DNA from: Allocoprococcus comes
GTDB taxonomy: Bacteria > Bacillota > Clostridia > Lachnospirales > Lachnospiraceae
Length of the DNA: 64,000 bases
Direction of reading: 5' to 3'
NCBI RefSeq assembly: GCF_013300725.1
Contig: NZ_JAAIMM010000002.1
Span: 124,001 to 188,000, forward strand
Within the stretch, counting starts at the first letter, position 1. The number at the start of each line of letters is the position of its first letter. Of this stretch, positions 1-7,987 are shown one piece after another. The notes below the pieces were generated by a model. It ran no database searches. It saw only the letters and a list, made by a program, of their open reading frames with translations, and was not told where the DNA came from. The translations under genes were made by a program, and so were the position numbers.

Positions 1-2099
1 TTTTCTAACTCCCGCTTCGTCATTGCTATAATCGTTGGTCTGCCATGCGGACAATGATATGGGTTGTCAAGGGACAGGAGTTCATTGATCAGCTCATCCA
101 TTTCCGCATAGGACAGCTTCATATTTCCTTTGACAGCTGCCTTACAGGACATGGACGCAATCTTTTCGTCAATTGATTCCGGCTCCAGACTGGTGGACAG
201 ACCATCTGACAGGGAATCCAGCATTTCAAGAAGCAGTTCCTTTTTCGCAATTCCAAACAGGTTATCAGGAATTGCACGCACCGCATACTCATCACCGCCA
301 AAAGGTTCAATCTCAAACCCGATTTCCGTAAAACGATCTTTAAAAGTCTCCAGCACATTGATTTCCTGCATGGAAAGACTCAGGATGATCGGTGGGCTCA
401 AATATTGCGAAGTATACTCTCTCTTCTTCATTCCTGAAAGAGTCTTTTCATAAAGGACTCTTTCATGTGCGGCATGCTGATCAATAATATAGAGACTGTC
501 GCGATATTGGATCAGCCAGTAGGTTTCAAAGACCTGTCCGATGATCCGGTATTCCTGTCTTGCCTCTTTCTTTAAAATCTGTTCTTCAAACAGGTTTAAT
601 TGTTTTGGTTTTTCTGCTTTCAAATCCTCCAGGAACAGATCTGGCTCTGTTTTTTCTGGATCGCGCTCTGTTTTTTCTTCACTTTTATCAGAATACGCTC
701 TGTTTTCTGTTCCTTCATTCCGGATATCTGCAGACGGATTTTCATCTAACGCAGCCATCTTTGACTCTTTGGCATCGATATCCTTCTCTTGTTCTTCTTT
801 TGCTTCTGCAAGATGACCGGCATAAACCCGCTCCCTCATCTTCTGCATAAAATAATCCAGCTTTTTGTCACCGGTTGCGACTGTCTTTTCTGCATTCTTC
901 TGTGTCTGAAGTTCCGCAGGCGGCATCTCTGACCGCGACCAGGATGCCGTCTGCCCTGAGCCCTCCTGGACGGAACTCTTTCCCACCTTAGGTGAAGTTC
1001 CACCTGTCCGATATGGATTCCCTGCATCTCTTATAACAGTTTTCTTTTCCTGTCTTTCCTCAGACATTCCCGGTACTTTGATCTCCGACATTTCTACTTC
1101 TGGGATCAGCTCCGGCTCATGCAGTCCCTTACTGATTGCCTCATAAAGCAGATTGTAAATCCCCTGCTGGTTGCTGAACCTGAGTTCCATCTTGGATGGA
1201 TGCACATTTACATCAATTTTTTCCGGATCGATCTCAATCCGGAATGCAACAAACGGATAACGATGCTGCATAGTAAAATCTTTGTATCCATCTTCAATCG
1301 CTTTTGCGAGAATGCTGTTCCTTACATAACGCCCGTTGACAAAATAATTTTCAAAATTACGGTTTCCACGGTTAATCACTGGCTTTCCCAGATATCCGGA
1401 CAACCTTACACCATCTTTTTCAAATTCCAGTGGGATCAGATTGTTCGCAATTTCCCGTCCGTAAATGTGGTAAATGACATCTTTCATTTTCCCGTTCCCG
1501 GAAGTATGCAGTTTTACCTGTCCATTGTTGATAAACCGGAAGGAAATATCCGGATGGGAAAGGGCAAGTCTGGTCAGCAGATCACTGATATGGCTTGCCT
1601 CTGTCATCGGCGTTTTCAGGAATTTGCGTCTGGCAGGTGTATTGAAAAACAGCTGACGCACCAGAAAAGTCGTTCCATCCGGCGCACCGGTATCCTCCGG
1701 CGTTCTTCCTTTTCCGCCCTCTATAATATATTTGGTTCCAAATACATCTTCTCTTGTCTTGGTAATCAGTTCTACCCTTGCAACTGCTGAAATACTTGAC
1801 AGCGCTTCTCCGCGGAATCCGAGTGATGACAAATGCATCAAATCCTCGGCACTGCGGATTTTACTGGTTGAATGACGCAGGAATGCATTTTCCACGTCCT
1901 GCTTTGCAATTCCACAACCATTATCCGTGATCCTCATCAAAGAGATCCCGCCCTCTTCGATTTCCACGGTCACTGCCGTAGAACCTGCGTCAATTGCGTT
2001 TTCCACCAGCTCTTTCACAACAGAAGCCGGGCGTTCGATTACTTCCCCGGCTGCTATTTTATCAATTGTAATCTGATCCAGCAATTCTATATGCGGCAT
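1..2099 (-). CDS. mutL: DNA mismatch repair protein MutL, 3' end cut by the window edge
   Basis: MutL couples mismatch recognition by MutS to strand incision. Read on the minus strand from the ATG at 2099, the frame stays open to base 1 (699 codons), so only the last few residues are outside the window. The N-terminal GHKL ATPase is plain: AAGEVIERPASVVKELVENA near residue 15, then DNGCGI and a GFRGEALSSI motif. A long polar linker follows. The C-terminal dimerisation domain carries the endonuclease metal motif DQHAAHERVLYE (around bases 450-490), then SCKAAVK and CPHGRPT near the end, so this is a nicking-type MutL as expected in Firmicutes. It starts 22 bases after the mutS stop with an AAAGGA ribosome site, so mutS and mutL are cotranscribed. 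The stop codon is not visible. Confidence 0.97.
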   Translation of the reverse strand, partial: MPHIELLDQITIDKIAAGEVIERPASVVKELVENAIDAGSTAVTVEIEEGGISLMRITDNGCGIAKQDVENAFLRHSTSKIRSAEDLMHLSSLGFRGEALSSISAVARVELITKTREDVFGTKYIIEGGKGRTPEDTGAPDGTTFLVRQLFFNTPARRKFLKTPMTEASHISDLLTRLALSHPDISFRFINNGQVKLHTSGNGKMKDVIYHIYGREIANNLIPLEFEKDGVRLSGYLGKPVINRGNRNFENYFVNGRYVRNSILAKAIEDGYKDFTMQHRYPFVAFRIEIDPEKIDVNVHPSKMELRFSNQQGIYNLLYEAISKGLHEPELIPEVEMSEIKVPGMSEERQEKKTVIRDAGNPYRTGGTSPKVGKSSVQEGSGQTASWSRSEMPPAELQTQKNAEKTVATGDKKLDYFMQKMRERVYAGHLAEAKEEQEKDIDAKESKMAALDENPSADIRNEGTENRAYSDKSEEKTERDPEKTEPDLFLEDLKAEKPKQLNLFEEQILKKEARQEYRIIGQVFETYWLIQYRDSLYIIDQHAAHERVLYEKTLSGMKKREYTSQYLSPPIILSLSMQEINVLETFKDRFTEIGFEIEPFGGDEYAVRAIPDNLFGIAKKELLLEMLDSLSDGLSTSLEPESIDEKIASMSCKAAVKGNMKLSYAEMDELINELLSLDNPYHCPHGRPTIIAMTKRELE

Positions 2100-2121
2100 T
2101 CGATTTTTTCCTTTCTATTCA

Positions 2122-4779
2122 TCAGGCCTGCCATCTGTTACGCAGCTTGTTCTGTAGCTGATACAGTTTATTCATCGCGTCCATCGGCGTCATATGGCTG
2201 ATATCAAGTTCCTTTAACTCATTTAACACATCATCATCTTTTACGGTATCAAACAGAGAAAACTGTGTCAGATCTACCTCGTCCAGTTTCTTCTGCGGCT
2301 TTTTCTTTGTCTCACTGCCCTGTACTGCAATATCCTTGACCTTGCCGGTGATATCCGCCGTTACCAACTCTTCCACAATCTCCTTGGCACGGTTAATGAC
2401 CGGATCCGGCACGCCTGCAAGCTTTGCGACCTGAATACCATAACTCTTGTCTGCTCCGCCCTTTACGATCTTACGCAGGAATACGATATCATCGCCCTTT
2501 TCTTTGACTGCAATACAATAGTTGTTGACATTGCTGATCTTGCCTTCCAGTTCGGTAAGCTCATGATAATGGGTGGCAAATAAAGTCTTTGCTCCCAGAA
2601 GCTTGCTGTTGCTGATATACTCGACAACCGCCCATGCGATACTCAGTCCGTCAAAGGTACTGGTTCCTCTTCCGATCTCATCCAGGATCAGAAGACTCTT
2701 GTTTGTTGCATTTCGCAAAATATTCGCCACCTCGTTCATCTCTACCATAAAAGTACTCTGCCCGCTCGCCAGGTCATCCGATGCCCCTACACGGGTGAAA
2801 ATACGGTCTACAAGCCCGATATTTGCCGAAGATGCCGGCACAAAGGATCCCAGCTGTGCCATCAGTACGATCAGCGCCGCCTGACGCATATAGGTGGATT
2901 TACCAGCCATGTTTGGACCGGTAATGATGGAAATCCGCTGCTTTTTATCGTCCAGATACGTATCATTGGCGATAAACATATCGTTTGGAATCATCTTTTC
3001 CACAACCGGATGGCGCCCATCACGAATGTCGATCACGCCCTTTTCATTGATTTTCGGGCGTACATAATTGTTGCGCTCGGCAACCAGTGCAAGAGAAGCT
3101 ATCACATCCAGCTTTGCAACCGCCTTTGCTGTTCTCTGTATCCTGGTCAGCTCTGCTGCGATCGTATTTCTCACCTCACAGTAAAGCTCATATTCCAGTG
3201 CACACAGTTTGTCCTCTGCTCCTAAAATCGTATCTTCCAGCTCTTTCAGTTCCGGAATGATGTAACGCTCTGCATTGGCAAGGGTCTGCTTTCTTGTATA
3301 ATAATCCGGAACCAGCTCCTTGAACGAATTGGTAACTTCCAGATAATAACCAAATACTTTATTATAGCGGATCCGCAGGTTTTTAATCCCGGTCTTTTCC
3401 CGTTCCCTGGTCTCCAGATCAGCGAGCCAGTTCTTTCCTTCCGATTTTGCTTTTCGAAGACGGTCTACTTCATCATTATAACCATCTTTGATGATTCCGC
3501 CTTCTTTCATAGCAAGCGGCGGTTCTTCCTGGATTGCCCGTCCGACCAGATCACAAAGCTCTTCCAGCGGATCCAGTTCTTCATAAATTTCCCTCAAAAG
3601 ATCACTTTCCATGTCTTTTAATATGTATTTTACTGACGGCAGCATGGAAAGGGAACTCTGAAATGCGATCAGGTCTCTTGGATTTGCGGACTGATAGGTG
3701 ATTTTCCCAACCAGACGCTCCAGATCGTACACCGGATTCAAATATTCCCGGATTTCTTCTCTGCAAATAGCGTTATCCTTCAGCTCCGCAACTGCATCCA
3801 GCCTTTTGACAATGGATTCTTTGTCGATCAACGGCTGTTCTACATATTTTCGAAGGGTTCTCGCTCCCATTGCTGTCTTTGTCTTATCAAGTACCCACAG
3901 AAGTGAACCTCTTTTCTGCTTTTCACGTAAAGTCTCAACCAGTTCCAGATTGCGTCTTGTAGCACTGTCCAGAACCATGTAATTTCCGGTTGCATAACGT
4001 GTCAGCCGGCTCATGTGGGACAGAGAATTCTTCTGCGTTTCTTCCAGATATTTTAAAAGCGCACCAGATGCGATCATGCCACATTCACAATCCGAAAGTC
4101 CAATCCCTTCAAGAGAAGCCACCTTAAAATGCTCCTGCAAAGTTTCCCGGCAGAGTGCATCATCAAAATACCATGCTTCCAGTGAATAAATTGCCATATG
4201 CAGGCGGTTTTTCAGATCATCCAGATCCATTCCACTCATGTAAAATGCTTCATTGCAGACAATCTCAGACGGCATAAATTTGTAAAGCTCATCCAACAGT
4301 TTTGTCTGGGAATCCAGTTCTGTCACCAGATATTCCCCGGTTGTAACATCCGCAATCGAAAGTCCGTACCGGTCTGCCATATAGACAATACACATAATGT
4401 AATTGTTCTTTGTTTCATCCAGTCCCTGAGTATCCAGGTTGGTTCCAGGTGTTACTACACGGATAACTTCCCGTTTTACAATTCCTTTTGCTGTTTTCGG
4501 ATCTTCTACCTGCTCACAGATTGCCACCTTATAGCCTTTTGATACCAGACGGTTCAGATAACTGTCAACTGCGTGGTACGGGATTCCGCACATCGGTGCC
4601 CGTTCTTCCAGTCCGCAGTTCTTTCCGGTCAGAGTGATTTCCAGCTCTTTTGATGCTGTGAGAGCATCGTCAAAGAACATTTCATAAAAATCTCCTAAGC
4701 GGTAAAAGAGTATACAATCCTTATATTCCTCTTTTGTCTGCATATATTGCTTCATCATCGGTGTAAGTTCACCAGTCAT
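2122..4779 (-). CDS. mutS: DNA mismatch repair protein MutS
   Basis: MutS binds base mismatches and small loops and recruits MutL. The 885-residue protein is full length. The N-terminal mismatch-binding domain has the LFYRLGDFYEMFFDDA stretch, whose Phe-Tyr-Glu makes the mismatch contact. The core and clamp domains follow, and the C-terminal ABC-type ATPase has Walker A GPNMAGKST near residue 620, a STFMVEMNEVA signature and Walker B LLILDEIGRGTST. The ATG at 4779 has AAGGAGA seven bases upstream. The gene is the first of a mutS-mutL pair. Upstream lies an AT-rich, gene-poor stretch with two inverted repeats that may belong to its leader or promoter region. Confidence 0.98.
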   Translation of the reverse strand: MTGELTPMMKQYMQTKEEYKDCILFYRLGDFYEMFFDDALTASKELEITLTGKNCGLEERAPMCGIPYHAVDSYLNRLVSKGYKVAICEQVEDPKTAKGIVKREVIRVVTPGTNLDTQGLDETKNNYIMCIVYMADRYGLSIADVTTGEYLVTELDSQTKLLDELYKFMPSEIVCNEAFYMSGMDLDDLKNRLHMAIYSLEAWYFDDALCRETLQEHFKVASLEGIGLSDCECGMIASGALLKYLEETQKNSLSHMSRLTRYATGNYMVLDSATRRNLELVETLREKQKRGSLLWVLDKTKTAMGARTLRKYVEQPLIDKESIVKRLDAVAELKDNAICREEIREYLNPVYDLERLVGKITYQSANPRDLIAFQSSLSMLPSVKYILKDMESDLLREIYEELDPLEELCDLVGRAIQEEPPLAMKEGGIIKDGYNDEVDRLRKAKSEGKNWLADLETREREKTGIKNLRIRYNKVFGYYLEVTNSFKELVPDYYTRKQTLANAERYIIPELKELEDTILGAEDKLCALEYELYCEVRNTIAAELTRIQRTAKAVAKLDVIASLALVAERNNYVRPKINEKGVIDIRDGRHPVVEKMIPNDMFIANDTYLDDKKQRISIITGPNMAGKSTYMRQAALIVLMAQLGSFVPASSANIGLVDRIFTRVGASDDLASGQSTFMVEMNEVANILRNATNKSLLILDEIGRGTSTFDGLSIAWAVVEYISNSKLLGAKTLFATHYHELTELEGKISNVNNYCIAVKEKGDDIVFLRKIVKGGADKSYGIQVAKLAGVPDPVINRAKEIVEELVTADITGKVKDIAVQGSETKKKPQKKLDEVDLTQFSLFDTVKDDDVLNELKELDISHMTPMDAMNKLYQLQNKLRNRWQA

Positions 4780-4893
4780 ATCAAAATCTCCTTATTTTAC
4801 AAGGGTTTCAGCACTTTTTTCTATATTTTCAACCATGTTTTAGCCATGTTTTTTGTGCTTTTCTTATACTATTCCCTTACTGTTTTTAGTCAC

Positions 4894-4919
4894 ATATTGC
4901 ATGACAATTCGTGCAATAT
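4894..4919. repeat. Inverted repeat upstream of mutS
   Basis: Arms ATATTGCA and TGCAATAT flank a 10-base centre, about 115 bases before the mutS start. The perfect 8-base arms look like an operator or a small hairpin. There is no U-run, so it is not a terminator. Function unknown. Confidence 0.4.
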
Positions 4920-4951
4920 TTCGTACTTTTCTTTATTTTTATCTGATAATA

Positions 4952-4985
4952 TGCGAGAAAATTGAATTTTCAATATTCTCTCGCA
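4952..4985. repeat. Hairpin-forming inverted repeat upstream of mutS
   Basis: Arms TGCGAGA and TCTCGCA enclose an inner ATTGAA/TTCAAT pair, giving one nearly continuous stem. No U-tract follows on either strand. It could be part of a mutS leader RNA or a protein-binding site; nothing in the sequence decides which. Confidence 0.4.
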
Positions 4986-5604
4986 CATTCAGGTAATTTC
5001 ACTTTTAATCCTAAATCAAATCAATAGTATTGAATTTATAAAAATAATTATTCTAATCCCTAATCCCACATCAGAAATATGAAATTTTTACGAATATTTT
5101 CTCTTCTCTTTTATAAATTTCTTTACTTATTTTGTATTTTATCAAACTCTTTTCCATTCAGCTCCTTAGCCATAACGCTCACCTGTCCTTTCTTCAATTG
5201 GACAGATGACCACTTGTTACATCTTAACAAATTTTCAAATTCATTTCAAGACAAGCTCAAAAATCACATTCCATCCGATCAAAAAAACATTTCTTATTTC
5301 GTATTTATCCTGCAACACATAACTGAATTCCAATTGTTTCTGGTTTATGGCGCAGGATTAAACTTACAAACTTACTTGTACTTGTTAAATTCATTTTTAT
5401 TCTCTTTTCTTTTGAAAAATTCATATCTTTATATTACCATAACCAGATATACTGCACAATAAATGACTTGACTTATCTATACCAATTTCTGTGTAAATAA
5501 ATCAGGTCATTCCCTTATCACTCTTAATCAACGCAATATCAATTTATACGCACTTAGGACACTCCTTTATTACAAAATATTGCAAAATGTTATAGAATTA
5601 AAAG
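4986..5604. other. AT-rich gene-poor stretch between mutS and the POT transporter
   Basis: This stretch is visibly richer in A and T than its neighbours and holds no convincing intact gene. The only coding trace is a kptA remnant on the minus strand (5305-5394). A short minus-strand reading frame from about 5173, starting MAKELNGKEF and 16 codons long, follows an AAAGGACAGG stretch but matches nothing I know. It reads like decayed DNA. Confidence 0.5.
5305..5394 (-). pseudogene. Remnant of an RNA 2'-phosphotransferase gene (Tpt1/KptA family)
   Basis: From the ATG at 5394 the minus strand encodes 29 residues beginning MNLTSTSKFV, followed by SLILRHKPETIGI, then a stop at 5305. The SKF-S-LILRHKPE-IGI block is the conserved N-terminal signature of KptA/Tpt1, which transfers the 2'-phosphate of spliced RNA to NAD. 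In the intact family it is followed by a DEHGWA-type stretch and about 150 more residues. Here the frame breaks after IQLCVAG and none of the later motifs is found in the next 200 bases. I therefore call it a 5' fragment of a decayed gene. The call rests on one motif of about 18 residues. Confidence 0.55.
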
Positions 5605-5643
5605 ATCCTTGCCTAACATCTCTGCCTGACAAGGATCTTTTTT
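5601..5643 (-). terminator. Bidirectional intrinsic terminator after the POT transporter
   Basis: Stem AAGATCCTTG / CAAGGATCTT with a 17-base loop. It lies just past the transporter stop at 5656, with TTTT after the stem on the minus strand and a longer T-run on the plus strand. Confidence 0.75.
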
Positions 5644-5655
5644 CGATACTTTTTA

Positions 5656-7182
5656 TTACTTCTTCTTTAAGAGGACATTTATTTGATTTATTCTCGAGAA
5701 ACTTCCTACGCTTCTCATTCCCATTCCTTCTGCAAGCTTCTTGCTGAAAGCGAGTACGGCCGCACCAAGGATAGCTACAACCGCACCGATTCCGATAAAG
5801 AACGGTACTTCGCTTCCTTCTTTATAGAAGTTAACGAGGATCATGTTAAGAGCAGCTCCTACTGACTGAGACATCGACCATACAGTCATCATCTGTGTTA
5901 CAAAGGCTTTTGGTGCTGCTACTGCTGTAATGGAGTAACCGATCGGACATGTAAATCCTTCTGCAAACATCAGTACTGCATAGAACAATATGATCCACCA
6001 TGCATTTACTTTTGCATCGCCTGGGTAGATGACATAAAGGAGTGCAATGATCATTGCGCCAAGTCCCCATAAAATCGTTCCGAATCCCATCTTTGTTGTT
6101 CCGAATGGCTGTTTCTTGCCAAGTTTTGTCCAAAGCATGGTAAGAAGACTACCGAAGCAAACTGCAAAGATTGCCGGGATTGTCTGGAATGAAGCTGCCG
6201 GAATTTCTACTCCGAAGATCACACGGTTTACTTTTTCTTCATAGAAGATAGCAAGGATTGAAATTGTCTGTGTCCAGATCAAAAGTGTAACGGCGTTACA
6301 GATAAATGGCGGAAGCAGGCAAAGTACTTTCTTTTTCTCGTGCTTTTCTGTCTTCTTGCTTGAGTAGATGAAGACAAGATAAGCAAGCGGGATAAAGATA
6401 GAAATAGTACTTACTACATTTGCAAAGGAAGATATTTTCAGCTTTCCTGTTGCAAATGAAACTGCTAAAGCTGTTCCTACGATAGCAACAACAATAAGCA
6501 TTTTTACAACAAAAGAACGTTTCTTATCTGCCGGAAGCGGATCATCCGGTTCCAGACCGATATTTCCGAAGAATTTTTTGTAGGTAGCAATATAAGCAAC
6601 AGTACCTAAGAATGAGAGAACTGCTGATAATGCGAATGCTGCGTGGTATCCGCATTTCGCTGCGATTACACCTGCAAGAGCCGGAGCCGCTGCACCGATA
6701 TTGGAAATTACGTAAGAAATTGTGAAGGCACTGTCACGTCTTCCATCGTTCTCATCGTAGAATTTACCGATCAGAGTTTCGATACATCTTCCTGCGAAGA
6801 GTGAACCGAATACCATACACCCCATAGCTGCTGCATATCCTACTACCCCAAGTGGAAATGCAAGTAACGTATAACCGATAAATCCGGTAACTCTGGCTAC
6901 AAGCAATGACCTACGACATCCAAGGATACGGTCGCAGACATAGCTTCCGATGATGGTTGTCATTCCGACTACAGTTGCGTATAAAGAAATCAACTGTGCT
7001 GCATCCGCTTTATCGAATCCAAGACCTGCAGGTGCATTTGCATACAGGTAATAGATCATTACGGCACTCATTGCGTAACTTGAGAAAGATGAACAAAGCT
7101 GTACAAAACTGAGGGTCCCCACCCCCCTAGGCTGACCTAAAAACGCGGTCTCCTTTTTTAAGGCTTCATCATATTGATTCAT
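5656..7182 (-). CDS. POT-family (MFS) peptide transporter
   Basis: A polytopic membrane protein of about 508 residues, with 12 or more hydrophobic segments, of the proton-dependent oligopeptide transporter (POT/PTR2) family within the MFS. Supporting marks are the GQPRGVGTLSF start, the SYVCDRILGCRRSLL loop between helices 2 and 3, and overall length. The usual ExxERFxYY proton-coupling motif of helix 1 is not present: the matching place reads QLCSSFSSYAMSAVMIYYLY. Substrate and coupling may therefore differ from classic di/tripeptide symport. I place the start at the ATG at 7182, which has GGAGG eight bases upstream, rather than at an ATG 13 codons earlier. It is a single-gene unit with its own promoter (7314-7342) and terminator. 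Confidence 0.85.
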   Translation of the reverse strand: MNQYDEALKKETAFLGQPRGVGTLSFVQLCSSFSSYAMSAVMIYYLYANAPAGLGFDKADAAQLISLYATVVGMTTIIGSYVCDRILGCRRSLLVARVTGFIGYTLLAFPLGVVGYAAAMGCMVFGSLFAGRCIETLIGKFYDENDGRRDSAFTISYVISNIGAAAPALAGVIAAKCGYHAAFALSAVLSFLGTVAYIATYKKFFGNIGLEPDDPLPADKKRSFVVKMLIVVAIVGTALAVSFATGKLKISSFANVVSTISIFIPLAYLVFIYSSKKTEKHEKKKVLCLLPPFICNAVTLLIWTQTISILAIFYEEKVNRVIFGVEIPAASFQTIPAIFAVCFGSLLTMLWTKLGKKQPFGTTKMGFGTILWGLGAMIIALLYVIYPGDAKVNAWWIILFYAVLMFAEGFTCPIGYSITAVAAPKAFVTQMMTVWSMSQSVGAALNMILVNFYKEGSEVPFFIGIGAVVAILGAAVLAFSKKLAEGMGMRSVGSFSRINQINVLLKKK

Positions 7183-7313
7183 TTTTATTTTTCCTCCAAA
7201 TAACATATACTTCTCATTCAATAAAAAACAGTTTATATTTTCCCCGATTTTTCCTGCTGCCCTCCTTTTCCCATGATTATATTCACTTGTTTTTTATCTT
7301 GAACCTTTCTTGT

Positions 7314-7342
7314 ATCTTACTGAATTTTTCTAAAATTGTCAA
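7314..7342 (-). promoter_or_regulatory. Sigma-A-type promoter for the POT transporter
   Basis: On the minus strand TTGACA (7337-7342) and TAAGAT (7314-7319) are separated by exactly 17 bases, about 130 bases before the transporter start. This is a strong match to the vegetative consensus. Confidence 0.7.
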
Positions 7343-7391
7343 CATTTTACATTTACAAAATGCATTTATGCTCATTTTTGTAACCATCCAC

Positions 7392-7437
7392 AAAAAAAGA
7401 TGAAAAGAGTTTGGTTTCCCACGACTCTTTTCATCTT
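7392..7437 (-). terminator. Intrinsic terminator of the 7481-7912 gene
   Basis: Perfect 14-base stem AAGATGAAAAGAGT / ACTCTTTTCATCTT followed on the minus strand by a run of seven T. It lies 43 bases after the stop of the small membrane protein gene. Confidence 0.85.
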
Positions 7438-7480
7438 AATTTCGTCATTTTTCACATATAAAAAAATGCTTAAGTCCCTT

Positions 7481-7912
7481 TTACAACACATGAAACTCCG
7501 GCTTTTCCTCCCCATATACGCCCCAGAGCACCACTCCTCCAAACACGATCGCCAGGCATAAAAGTCCCGAAAACATCACCACAAATGGCAGGCAGATCTG
7601 ACCATACAGCTGGAATGGCTGATCCCGGTAATCCCAGATTCCGATCTTCAGCCATTTATTGCAGATAATCCCCGTCACAAATTCCAGGGATGTCAGGAAA
7701 AGCACTGCCCGGATAATCTGAATCCACATCGGCTCAGACCAGTGCATTACCTCGCCCTGAAAACTGCAAAATGTCAATGCAACTCCCCCAAGCACAAACA
7801 TGGTCCAATGAGAAAATCCACGAAACCAGATCTCGATCAGATAATAGGTGCTTCCCCCTGCTGCTATCAGAAAGACTATCTCACTTACCCTCTTACTCAC
7901 TCTTTTCACCAT
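7481..7912 (-). CDS. Small integral membrane protein, PF06541-type (putative ABC transporter permease)
   Basis: About 143 residues with four predicted membrane helices. The pattern EFVTGIICNKWLKIGIWDYR followed by FQLYGQICLPF is typical of the family listed as putative ABC transporter permease (PF06541), whose function is not established. I choose the ATG at 7912 (MVKRVSK), preceded at nine bases by GAGGG. The upstream ATG at 7927 falls inside the miaB terminator stem and has no ribosome site. The GAGGG itself is part of that terminator's 3' arm, so this gene depends on read-through, or on a promoter I cannot see. Its own terminator follows at 7392-7437. Confidence 0.75.
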   Translation of the reverse strand: MVKRVSKRVSEIVFLIAAGGSTYYLIEIWFRGFSHWTMFVLGGVALTFCSFQGEVMHWSEPMWIQIIRAVLFLTSLEFVTGIICNKWLKIGIWDYRDQPFQLYGQICLPFVVMFSGLLCLAIVFGGVVLWGVYGEEKPEFHVL

Positions 7913-7957
7913 AAAAAACGCCCTCACTATGCAAATCTCTTACATAGTGTGAGCGTT
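7913..7957 (-). terminator. Intrinsic terminator after miaB, overlapping the next gene's ribosome site
   Basis: On the minus strand AACGC-CACACTATG pairs with CATAGTG-GCGTT across an 11-base loop and runs into TTTTTT. The GAGGG within the 3' arm is also the likely ribosome binding site of the gene starting at 7912. Confidence 0.8.
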
Positions 7958-7987
7958 TCTTTTGGATTTTATCACAAATCATTGGAT

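Noticed and set aside
5079-5462. Plus-strand open frame of 127 codons, hydrophobic and Phe/Leu-rich
   Set aside because: It lies in AT-rich DNA, has no ribosome site and is antisense to the kptA remnant. The composition looks like chance.
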